Source: Gammaproteobacteria bacterium | GTDB taxonomy: Bacteria > Pseudomonadota > Gammaproteobacteria > Steroidobacterales > Woeseiaceae | Assembly: GCA_029881015.1 (NCBI GenBank) | Contig: JAOUNK010000165.1 | Coordinates: forward strand, 1-7,374 | DNA: 7,374 bases | Direction: 5' to 3' | Shown here: positions 1 to 7,042 of the stretch, in pieces | Layout: every line of letters begins with the position of its first letter | Position numbering within the stretch: position 1 is the stretch's first letter | Made by a program: the position numbers and the translations under genes | Notes under the pieces: model-generated | The model's input: the letters and a program-made list of their open reading frames with translations, nothing else | What the model was told of the DNA's origin: nothing | Databases searched by the model: none

Positions 1-647
1 ATACCGTAGGCCGCCCATACGACGACCGTTGCAAACACCGGGTCGCGATACCTGAGGACTACATGGACCCCTATGGCCCCGGCGACGGCGAGCTTGAGGA
101 GGGCCCACTGGATAGCGGTGAGCCAGATGTCGTCCCAGCCGTTGCCGGTCTGCAGGGCGCTGGCGTTCGCGATTGTCGCGACGCAGATCCAGCCGGTGTA
201 GAGGCTGAACGGCAGATAGAGGACCAGGTGTTCGGCAACAGGTGCGTCTGCGATTCTAGCGAGCAGGCCGCGATAGATGAGAATCAGGGTTGTGAGGATA
301 ACGAGCATGACGAGCAGGGAGAGCGCGAGCAGATCGTAGTGCCAGACAACGATCCAGGTGGCATTCATCAGGCAATTGACCTGGAACAAGGTCGACAGGC
401 GGGCTATTTTTGCGTTCGTGCGCCGTGCCGGCAGCGCCTGCCAGACGATGAACGCCAGTAGTGCGAGGTAGATGACGCCCCAAATCGAGAACGTAAAGCC
501 CGCAGGCGTAAACAGTGACGGATACCTGGCCGAGATCTCCGGCATGGTCTGCCCGTTGATCGGCAGCGCATTCGAGAGAACATTCAGGAGGATTACGATA
601 GCAAAAGCGACCAGGTTTCCGCCCCAGTCCCGGAAGCTTCTTTGCAT
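1..647 (-). CDS. TspO/MBR-like tryptophan-rich membrane protein (3' end outside window)
   Basis: The 215 visible residues form a very hydrophobic multi-pass protein rich in tryptophan (W8, W57, W69, W98, W102, W153, W171, W175, W181, W211). Likely membrane segments are at about residues 11-29, 52-72, 85-103, 105-127, 138-160, 175-198 and 203 onward. The segment at 46-60 (FTPAGFTFSIWGVIY) is the best family marker: proteins annotated as tryptophan-rich sensory protein (TspO/MBR-related) typically carry an FTPAG-FSIWG-IY stretch after the first helix. Classical TspO is about 160 residues with five helices, so this belongs to the longer relatives, whose ligand and role are poorly known. TspO itself binds porphyrins and cholesterol. 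The ATG start is supported by GGAG at 656-659 (minus strand), eight bases upstream. The gene follows the cyclase-like gene by 14 bases and is probably co-transcribed with it. The C-terminus lies beyond position 1. Confidence 0.75.
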   Translation of the reverse strand, partial: MQRSFRDWGGNLVAFAIVILLNVLSNALPINGQTMPEISARYPSLFTPAGFTFSIWGVIYLALLAFIVWQALPARRTNAKIARLSTLFQVNCLMNATWIVVWHYDLLALSLLVMLVILTTLILIYRGLLARIADAPVAEHLVLYLPFSLYTGWICVATIANASALQTGNGWDDIWLTAIQWALLKLAVAGAIGVHVVLRYRDPVFATVVVWAAYG

Positions 648-661
648 GCGGTCGACTCCGT

Positions 662-1900
662 TCAGAGCGGTGCGGCCATCGGCAGCTTGCGGTCCTGGAT
701 GCCCAGCAAGATGGGTTGGGCGGATTCGCGATAGATATTCACTTTCGCGTTGAACGCGACCCGTGACAGGCCGTGCTTGTCCTTAATGGTAAGGCGCCGG
801 ATATTGAACTGTCCGCCGCCGATATGCTCACCGGTCAGGTAACACTTGATTGCAGTTACCCGCTCACCTGAAAGGTCCATGCCGCTGAGCTGCGACAGGT
901 TGCCCTGGGCGCGTTCAAGGAAGGTTACGGCGTCGACGTTCGGGTCCACCTGTAGTGTCCCGGTGTCGGTATGCGATGCGATGCTCGTCATGAAGTCACC
1001 GACAAGGATCTGACCCGGCAGCGCGGCCTCGATCATGCGGGCCAGTTCAATCGTCACGTCACCCACAATAAAGTCATGCGTCGTCGGGTTCAGGCCCTCT
1101 GCCTGGTGGAATTCGTAACAACTGCCCACGTGGAAACAGGCACGGAGGCGCGGCACTGCCTTGGTCGCGGACTTGCTACGTGCGATCGCGTTGTCCGCGA
1201 GGACGATATGCATGAAATGGTAGAGATTGACGCTGGCCTCGAGGCCCTGGTCGCGATTCCAGATGTAGAACCCGTCGCCACTCGACGAGCGCGCAAAGTC
1301 GATATTGACGTCCTGATCGAGCATCTTCGCGTGCGCTGAATTCAGGGAATACGCGAGACTGTTCAACTGGGTCATCTGCTCGAATGGCGTCAACAGGCTG
1401 AAGCCCACGATATCGAACAGCGTCACGGCGCGGCTCGCTACATAGTTGATGCCGAATTTGCGGATCATTCCCTCGATGATCTGCGTTTCGATCTGGTTAC
1501 CCACGAGCGGCTCGCGCAGCCGGATATTTATCGGCTCAATATTCAGCAGCCGGGAGACCTTTTGCATCTGCGTGATGGTCAGTTGCCGCTCCCCGGAGAT
1601 GAGTTCCGTGATGAACTGCGGGGATACACGGGGAGGGCGGTTGTCTTCCCTTGGGCTTGTGTATTCCGCAATTGCATAGTGCGGTACGACCAGGATCAGT
1701 ACGCCCTGGTCGAGAGGTGTCCAGCTCAGGATGCTGTTTTGGCCGAGCGACCAGTGACTCCGCAGCGCCGTTTCCAGGTGTGACAGGTTACTATACTGCC
1801 GCAGGCCCATAGACTGAGCCAGTCCGGCCAATTGATCCAGGTACGGTGAATAATCGGTTATTCGCCGAATCCCGGATCTCGACAGATCGTCTAATTCCAT
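662..1900 (-). CDS. Divergent class III adenylate/guanylate cyclase-domain protein with HTH-like N-terminal segment
   Basis: A 412-residue protein whose residues about 155-305 resemble a class III nucleotidyl cyclase catalytic domain, which would make cAMP or cGMP from NTP. Visible marks are the first metal aspartate in LFDIVGFS (D163), the second in SSSGDGFYIW (D209), a FHVGS strand (256-260) matching the usual H-x-G strand, and VGD...ELAR...PGQILV (279-300) matching the VGDxVNxAxR...PGxILV region. R288 is kept, but the usual catalytic Asn position appears to be I284 and the usual adenine-selecting Lys before GD is replaced by Ser, so activity is uncertain. Residues about 91-125 look like helices 2-4 of an XRE/HigA-type helix-turn-helix; this is weaker. 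No membrane segment is seen. I chose the ATG at 1900 because GGGGA lies five bases upstream (1906-1910). An in-frame TTG at 1987 would add 29 residues and has no clear ribosome site. It is probably the first gene of an operon with the TspO-like gene. Confidence 0.75.
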   Translation of the reverse strand: MELDDLSRSGIRRITDYSPYLDQLAGLAQSMGLRQYSNLSHLETALRSHWSLGQNSILSWTPLDQGVLILVVPHYAIAEYTSPREDNRPPRVSPQFITELISGERQLTITQMQKVSRLLNIEPINIRLREPLVGNQIETQIIEGMIRKFGINYVASRAVTLFDIVGFSLLTPFEQMTQLNSLAYSLNSAHAKMLDQDVNIDFARSSSGDGFYIWNRDQGLEASVNLYHFMHIVLADNAIARSKSATKAVPRLRACFHVGSCYEFHQAEGLNPTTHDFIVGDVTIELARMIEAALPGQILVGDFMTSIASHTDTGTLQVDPNVDAVTFLERAQGNLSQLSGMDLSGERVTAIKCYLTGEHIGGGQFNIRRLTIKDKHGLSRVAFNAKVNIYRESAQPILLGIQDRKLPMAAPL

Positions 1901-1989
1901 TCGATTCCCCACAACGACTTTCGCGATAGTGGATTCTCTGCCACAGTTCGCTCGTACCAACGTAATGAACTCTTTTGAGCAGCGCAAGT

Positions 1990-2020
1990 GTTTGAATAAC
2001 GCTGTGCTAGTTTACATAAC
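1990..2020. promoter_or_regulatory. Candidate operator: two 11-bp direct repeats at 20-bp spacing
   Basis: GTTTGAATAAC (1990-2000) and GTTTACATAAC (2010-2020) match at 9 of 11 positions and start exactly 20 bp apart, about two helical turns, so a regulator could bind both on one DNA face. Each copy also has GTT/AAC ends in dyad. They sit in the divergent region between the cyclase-like gene and the dehydratase, ending two bases before the dehydratase ATG. Weak promoter-like elements overlap them: TTGAAT (1992-1997), TACATA (2013-2018) and an extended -10-like TGCTAGTTT (2005-2013). A protein bound here would block the plus-strand start. The rest of 1901-2022 shows the GGGGA ribosome site of the cyclase gene and no convincing minus-strand promoter. 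The repeat is seen directly; the operator role is inferred. Confidence 0.35.
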
Positions 2021-2022
2021 AT

Positions 2023-3009
2023 ATGGCACCGAAAGGCCCGCACATCAACGAAATTTACGCTTTGCGTGAACGTCTTACAGACGAGACCGTGGTAACGCCG
2101 GTGCTTCGTTGCGCAGCGCTCGAGGCCTTGCTGGGGAGCGGGACCGAAGTCTACGCCAAACTGGAGTTCCTGCAGTGCACGGGCACCTTCAAAGCACGCG
2201 GCGCACTGGCGACCCTGCACAGCCTGTCGGACCAGCAACTTCAGGCCGGTGTCACGGCCGTCAGCGCGGGGAATCATGCGATCGCCACGGCTTTTGCCGC
2301 CAGGATAGTCGGCACGACAGCCAAGGTCGTAATGATCGGGTCCGCCAATCCGTCCAGGATTCAGAGCTGTCGCGCGTTCGGCGGTGAAGTTGTCCGCGTG
2401 GACGACACGCACGAGGCGTTTGCCGAGGCTGAGCGCATCCAGGCGGAGGAGGGCCGCTACTTCGTGCATCCGTTCGAGGGGCCGACCATTGCACTGGGTA
2501 CCGGAACGATCGGTGCCGAGATTTGCGAGCAGGTGCCTGACTTCGACGCGCTCGTTGTGCCGATCGGTGGTGGCGGATTGATTGGCGGAGTGTCTAACGC
2601 CGTCAAACAGCTCCGGCCGGATTGCAGCATATTCGGTGTCGAGCCTGTCGGGGCGGACTCGATGCATCGCAGCCGTGCGAGCGGCAAACCCGAGGCTATT
2701 GACAAGGTCGACACGATTGCCGACAGCCTGGGCGCACCGTTCGCCATGCCGTACTCGTTTGCCCTCACACAAGCGAATGTCGATGAGCTGGTACTGGTGG
2801 ACGACGAACAACTGCGTCGCACCATGGGCTTCCTGTTTCGCAGCATGAAACTGGCCGTCGAGCCCGCCTGCGCGGCGAGCACCGCGGCCCTTCTCTGGCC
2901 CCTGCGGGAGACCTTGCGGGGCAAGCGCGTCGTGCTCGTGATGTGTGGCAGCAACATTGACTGGGAAACGTTTGAGCAACAGGCAATTCTCGATGACGCA
3001 ATTGCTTGA
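2023..3009 (+). CDS. Threonine/serine dehydratase-type PLP enzyme (fold type II)
   Basis: A 328-residue pyridoxal-phosphate enzyme of the threonine/serine dehydratase family, which removes ammonia from L-Thr or L-Ser to give 2-oxobutyrate or pyruvate in the cytoplasm. The Schiff-base lysine is K57 in GTFKARGA. SAGNH (81-85) is the substrate/cofactor loop, GGGGLIGG (182-189) is the phosphate-binding glycine loop, and CGSN (308-311) lies where the pyridine nitrogen contact is expected. About 330 residues is the length of the catalytic domain alone; the C-terminal regulatory ACT region of biosynthetic IlvA is missing, so isoleucine feedback is unlikely. Related activities such as threo-3-hydroxyaspartate ammonia-lyase or serine racemase cannot be excluded. 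The ATG at 2023 fits the family N-terminus, but no Shine-Dalgarno sequence precedes it, so the message may have a very short leader. Its last 17 bases overlap the next gene, which suggests translational coupling. Confidence 0.85.
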   Translation: MAPKGPHINEIYALRERLTDETVVTPVLRCAALEALLGSGTEVYAKLEFLQCTGTFKARGALATLHSLSDQQLQAGVTAVSAGNHAIATAFAARIVGTTAKVVMIGSANPSRIQSCRAFGGEVVRVDDTHEAFAEAERIQAEEGRYFVHPFEGPTIALGTGTIGAEICEQVPDFDALVVPIGGGGLIGGVSNAVKQLRPDCSIFGVEPVGADSMHRSRASGKPEAIDKVDTIADSLGAPFAMPYSFALTQANVDELVLVDDEQLRRTMGFLFRSMKLAVEPACAASTAALLWPLRETLRGKRVVLVMCGSNIDWETFEQQAILDDAIA

Positions 3010-4387
3010 ACGGCTGAAAGAGATCGCAGGTCCCGGCGGTTGGTCAACCGATCCGATCGAACTGGAACCGCATTTGACCGAGTGGCGGGGGGTCTACAGC
3101 GGCCGCACGCTGGTCTTGCTGAAACCGCGTTCGACGGCAGCCGTTGCCGCAATTGTCAGAGCGTGTGCAGAGCACGGCGTGGGCATCGTCCCGCAGGGTG
3201 GCAATACCAGCATGTGCGGTGGCGCGGTTCCGGACGATTCAGGACAACAGGTCGTGCTGTCGTTGAGCCGTATGAACCGGGTACGCAAGGTCGATGCGCG
3301 GAATTTCTCGATGGAAGTCGACGCGGGCTGCGTCCTTGCGCACGCCCAGGATGCCGCCAGGCAGGCGGGACGCTACCTGCCGCTGAGCCTCGGCGCCGAG
3401 GGTACCTGCCAGGTTGGCGGCACGATCGCGACCAATGCCGGTGGCATGAACGTCGGTCGATACGGCACTGCGCGCGCACTCGTGCTCGGGCTCGAAGTGG
3501 TCCTGGCCGACGGTACGGTGCTCGACAGCCTGCGATCCTTGCGCAAGGACACGGCCGGCTACGATCTCAAGCAGCTCTTCATCGGCAGCGAAGGGACGCT
3601 CGGCATTATTACAGCGGCCTCGCTCAGGCTGTACCCGGATCCCGGTGAGCTGTCGACAGCGCTGATCGGCATTGAAAACGCCGGCGATGCCGTCGAGCTG
3701 CTGGGCGTATTGAAGGCAGCGCTCGATGATCGCGTGGAGTCCTTTGAGCTGGTTTCGCAAAGAGTGTTTGGCCTTGTCACCAGGTACATCCCCGGTGCGC
3801 GACTGCCTTTCGACGACGAGTACCCATGGTACGTCCTGCTGGAAGCGGCAACAGGAGGTCGACGGGAATTACTCGAGAATGTTCTGGCCGATGCCGCGGA
3901 GCGCGACTTGTTGCTCACCGCGGTCATTGCCAAGAACGAAAAAGAAGCCGCCGAACTCTGGCGCCTGCGGCATTCGATTGCGGAAGCCGAACGGCACGAT
4001 GGCAGATCGCTCAAGCACGATATCTCGGTGCCGTTGTCGGCAATGCAGGCATTTCTCGCACGGGGCGATGAATTACTGGCATCCTGTCATCCAGAGGCAA
4101 AACTGGTTGCGTTCGGTCATGTCGGTGATGGCAATCTGCACTACAACGTCGTTCTGCCCCGGGACCTTGGCGCTGAGGCCTGGGTCGAAGAGGGCGATCG
4201 GGTCACCCGGCGTATCTACGACCTCGTACGGGAGCTTGGTGGCAGCTTCAGCGCTGAGCACGGTGTCGGGCAAGCCAAGCGGGCATGGCTTGCGGAATAT
4301 CGGGCCGGGCCGGAGCTTGATTTGATGCGACAGCTCAAAAAGACGCTGGATCCCGCGAATATCCTCAATCCGGGCAAGGTAATTTGA
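2993..4387 (+). CDS. FAD-linked D-2-hydroxyacid dehydrogenase, D-2-hydroxyglutarate dehydrogenase type
   Basis: A 464-residue flavoenzyme of the GlcD/D-2-hydroxyglutarate dehydrogenase group, which oxidises a D-2-hydroxyacid to the 2-oxoacid and passes electrons to a carrier. The PCMH-type FAD domain (about 35-215) shows PQGGNTSMCGG (67-77), GGTIATNAGG (142-151), LADGTVL (171-177) and GSEGTLGIIT (198-207). The C-terminal FAD-oxidase domain has FGHVGDGNLHYNV (374-386) and SAEHGVG (420-426), giving H376, H383 and E422 as the expected metal ligands, and ends with DPANILNPGK. R326 and K341 (WRLRHS and LKHDISVP) match substrate-binding positions of D-2-hydroxyglutarate dehydrogenase. D-lactate or another D-hydroxyacid remains possible. 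The ATG at 2993 overlaps the dehydratase end by 17 bases, with AGG nine bases upstream; an upstream in-frame GTG at 2945 is less likely. In pseudomonads such enzymes remove D-2-hydroxyglutarate made by SerA (known), so a link to serine/threonine metabolism fits this pairing (inference). Confidence 0.85.
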   Translation: MTQLLERLKEIAGPGGWSTDPIELEPHLTEWRGVYSGRTLVLLKPRSTAAVAAIVRACAEHGVGIVPQGGNTSMCGGAVPDDSGQQVVLSLSRMNRVRKVDARNFSMEVDAGCVLAHAQDAARQAGRYLPLSLGAEGTCQVGGTIATNAGGMNVGRYGTARALVLGLEVVLADGTVLDSLRSLRKDTAGYDLKQLFIGSEGTLGIITAASLRLYPDPGELSTALIGIENAGDAVELLGVLKAALDDRVESFELVSQRVFGLVTRYIPGARLPFDDEYPWYVLLEAATGGRRELLENVLADAAERDLLLTAVIAKNEKEAAELWRLRHSIAEAERHDGRSLKHDISVPLSAMQAFLARGDELLASCHPEAKLVAFGHVGDGNLHYNVVLPRDLGAEAWVEEGDRVTRRIYDLVRELGGSFSAEHGVGQAKRAWLAEYRAGPELDLMRQLKKTLDPANILNPGKVI

Positions 4388-4438
4388 CGACCAGTTCCGG
4401 ATCACGGCTTGATAATGCCGGTAAAATCGTCTGTGAAT

Positions 4439-6838
4439 ATGAGTGCCGAGACTGACAAAATCCGCGATACGTTCGCCAACCAGCTGTCGAATTTCGATGA
4501 CAGGCTGGAGGCGACGTCCGATGACATCGACTTGCTTGCCGATATCCAGCAGGGGATCGGCAGATTGCTGGCGTCCAATAACGGCAGCGAGGCGACAATC
4601 AGGAGTGTCCTGCAGGAGCGCTACGATTCCGGTGCGTTGCGCAAGGAGACGTTTCAGCTCGTTAAGTCGATGCTCGATCGCTATGTAACGGAAGAAAACA
4701 CCGCCGGCGCATCAACCGCCACAATGCGCGACGAGGACAGCGAGTCCGGTATTCCCACCGCCCCGATATCACCAACCGGTATTAGAACGCCGGCAAGCAC
4801 CGGCGGTGACGACGCCTTTGGTACGACGACGGTAATCCCGGCGGACGCAGTGCCGTTCAACAGGACGACGACGCGGGTCCAGGCGGGCTCGGTACTGCGG
4901 GACCGATTCCTGCTACAAACGGAGGTCTCGGGCGGCAGCATGGGCACGGTGTACAAAGCGCTCGATCGGCGGCTCGCGGAGGCGGGTGCGGAGCAAACGA
5001 GCGTGGCCATCAAGGTCCTGTCGCCGCAGCTTGCCCAGGACGGAGACGCCCTAAGAGCTCTGCAACAGGAGGCAGCCAAGACGCGCTGCCTGCTACATCC
5101 GAATATCGTGCGGTTCATCGATCTCGATCGTGACGACGACCTCTATTTCCTCATCCTGGAGTGGCTCGAGGGTCGCACGCTCGCCGACATCCTGGATTCG
5201 GCAGACGCCCGCAACATTGATGCAGGCGCCGCATTCCGTATCGTCCGGCAAGTTGGCGATGCGCTCGACTACGCGCATCGTTGTGGCATCGTGCATGCCG
5301 ACATCAAACCAGGCAACGTCATGATCTTGCCGAACGGCAATGCGAAACTGTTCGACTTCGGCGTAGCGCGCGTTCGTCAACGGCAGCTCGACAACGATTT
5401 CGATCCCGGTGTACTTGGCGCACTGACACCGGCGTACTCGAGCATGCAGGTGCTGGGTGGTGAGGAACCGGTTGCGTCCGATGATGTGTTCTCACTGGCG
5501 TGCCTGTTGTATCGACTGGTCGCGGGATTCCGCGTATTCGGTCCACGTAATGCGGCAGAGGCATCCCAGGCAGGGATGACGCCGCAGAAACCGCAGGGCG
5601 TTAGTGAGCAGCAGTGGAAGGTTATCAAGAAGGCGCTGGCATACTCGCGCGTTGCCCGCTTCGCCTCCGTCAGGGAGTTCCTCGACGCACTCGATAGCTG
5701 CGCCGCGGACACGAGTGAGAAGACCATCAGCGTCGAAGTGCCTGAGCGTTTCGTTGTCGACGATCGTGGATCGCCCGGCAAATGGATAGCCATCCTGGTC
5801 ATCGTGCTCGGGCTTGTGGGCATCGGTGCACAGCAGATGGGTTACCTCGATCCCTGGCTTGCGCAGTTGCAGGGCAGTAACGCGATTATCGATATTGAGG
5901 GCCCCGGCCCTGAAGCAGCTTCGACAATTGAGGACGTCAAGGCCGAGCCGGAGATGGAGATCGCGCCGACCGTGGTCGATGAGCCGGCACCGGAGGCCAT
6001 GGAAATCGAGGTGGAGGAAATGCTAACCGACGCCGAAGAAGAGCCCGCGCCAGTCAGGCCAGACCCAAACCTCGTCGACTTCTCCAAGCTCCCGCCGCCG
6101 ACCGCGATCGTGAGCTTCGCGTTGGACCGCGCGGCGGCCGATCCTACCCGAGTTCTGCTTCGCGAGGATGGCGATCCCGTACTAATTGACTTCGTACGCG
6201 AAGGAGACGTCAGCGCGCCTCTGACACTGCGGCTCGAAGAGGTGGGCTTCAGCGGAAGTCGCTCCCCATGGAGTTCCGGCCAGTACGCATTTTCGAATGG
6301 CGGCTTGCTGGTCTTTCCGAGGGGGCAGGAACGCGCCCGCGTAACCTTGACGACCGCGTCGGATTCACGTCAGGAGGCAGACCAGCAATCGACGTTGCGC
6401 CTGCGTCTCGCGGACAACGCCTCGTCCGAGCTGGCGATAGTCAACGTGATACTGGAGGACGATGACCGGCGGTCCTTCGAAGGACGCTTGCCGGACAACA
6501 CAATCGCCTTCACCAGCAGCCAGATATCCGTCAGCGAGGCGGACCCCGCCGTTCAGATCGATATCATTCGTCTCAACCCGGACAACACATCGGTGGTCGT
6601 CGGCTATACCGTCGAAGACATCACCGCGACCGAGGGTGAGGACTATTTCGCACCGGGGACCTACTCGATATCGTTCGGCCCGGGCCAGCGATCTGCAAGG
6701 TTACTGATTCCGCTTGTGCAGGATTCTGTCGCCGAAGGCGACGAGGCGTTTGTGGTCAAACTGGCGGTCGACCTGGAGTCGAGGCCGGCCAACGTCTCGC
6801 CCAATATTGCAGTGATGATCCGGGACGACGAAATCTGA
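4439..6838 (+). CDS. Membrane-anchored Ser/Thr protein kinase with C-terminal Calx-beta domains
   Basis: A 799-residue Hanks-type kinase. Residues 1-85 are probably helical, followed by a Thr/Ser/Pro-rich linker (about 88-147). The kinase domain spans about 150-420: glycine loop SGGSMGTVY (164-172), VAIK lysine K192, helix-C glutamate E211, catalytic loop HADIKPGN (286-293) with D288, and DFG (306-308). HAD instead of HRD is common in a group of proteobacterial kinases and does not imply inactivity. One membrane helix lies at about 449-468, then an acidic linker (486-540). The second half outside the membrane holds a clear Calx-beta domain (about 688-797; TEGEDYFAPG and VAEGDEAF are typical) and a more divergent copy (about 556-675). 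The protein likely senses a periplasmic signal and phosphorylates cytoplasmic targets. It lies 51 bases after the dehydrogenase gene with no terminator between. In-frame ATG 4415 and TTG 4409 are alternative starts; none has a clear Shine-Dalgarno sequence. Confidence 0.88.
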   Translation: MSAETDKIRDTFANQLSNFDDRLEATSDDIDLLADIQQGIGRLLASNNGSEATIRSVLQERYDSGALRKETFQLVKSMLDRYVTEENTAGASTATMRDEDSESGIPTAPISPTGIRTPASTGGDDAFGTTTVIPADAVPFNRTTTRVQAGSVLRDRFLLQTEVSGGSMGTVYKALDRRLAEAGAEQTSVAIKVLSPQLAQDGDALRALQQEAAKTRCLLHPNIVRFIDLDRDDDLYFLILEWLEGRTLADILDSADARNIDAGAAFRIVRQVGDALDYAHRCGIVHADIKPGNVMILPNGNAKLFDFGVARVRQRQLDNDFDPGVLGALTPAYSSMQVLGGEEPVASDDVFSLACLLYRLVAGFRVFGPRNAAEASQAGMTPQKPQGVSEQQWKVIKKALAYSRVARFASVREFLDALDSCAADTSEKTISVEVPERFVVDDRGSPGKWIAILVIVLGLVGIGAQQMGYLDPWLAQLQGSNAIIDIEGPGPEAASTIEDVKAEPEMEIAPTVVDEPAPEAMEIEVEEMLTDAEEEPAPVRPDPNLVDFSKLPPPTAIVSFALDRAAADPTRVLLREDGDPVLIDFVREGDVSAPLTLRLEEVGFSGSRSPWSSGQYAFSNGGLLVFPRGQERARVTLTTASDSRQEADQQSTLRLRLADNASSELAIVNVILEDDDRRSFEGRLPDNTIAFTSSQISVSEADPAVQIDIIRLNPDNTSVVVGYTVEDITATEGEDYFAPGTYSISFGPGQRSARLLIPLVQDSVAEGDEAFVVKLAVDLESRPANVSPNIAVMIRDDEI

Positions 6839-6861
6839 CCCTCCGGAATCGCTCGCCGTAC

Positions 6862-6890
6862 TTGACCTGAGGCCCAAGGTCCGTTTTACT
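6862..6890 (+). promoter_or_regulatory. Sigma-70-type promoter for the aspartate kinase leader
   Basis: TTGACC (6862-6867) matches the -35 consensus at five of six bases, and TTTACT (6885-6890) matches the -10 at four of six, with the ideal 17-bp spacing. It starts 24 bases after the kinase stop codon and predicts a transcript start near 6897. This would give the aspartate kinase gene its own promoter and an untranslated leader of about 200 nt. No terminator is seen between the kinase gene and this promoter, so read-through from upstream may also contribute. Confidence 0.55.
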
Positions 6891-7042
6891 GCGACGATGC
6901 TTTCTTCCCACACCCACGCGAAGTGCCAACTTACCGACTCGTTCGGTATGGAAGAACACTTAAAACACATGGCGCGCCAGAGGCGCGTGGGTGCGAATGG
7001 CAACTGTACCGGCTAGTAATAAAGTTCGGACATTGTCAGCAG

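Noticed and set aside
63..461. Plus-strand open frame of 132 codons in the left region
   Set aside because: It is antisense to the membrane protein gene, and its Glu/Asp/Gln-rich composition is what the complement of a hydrophobic coding strand produces.
1891..2979. Long open frame on the minus strand opposite the dehydratase
   Set aside because: It lies entirely antisense to a gene with clear PLP-enzyme motifs, its product has low-complexity Arg/Gly/Ala/His-rich composition, and it shows no recognisable domain. It is a codon-usage shadow in GC-rich DNA.
4384..4416. Kinase promoter from TTGACG (4384-4389) and GATAAT (4411-4416)
   Set aside because: Each hexamer is good alone, but the 21-bp spacing is too long for a sigma-70 promoter, so I did not list it as a feature.
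5301..5360. Kinase judged inactive because HRD is HAD
   Set aside because: The catalytic Asp, Lys, Asn and DFG are all present, and HADxKPGN is a recurrent variant in proteobacterial Hanks-type kinases, so the substitution does not show loss of activity.
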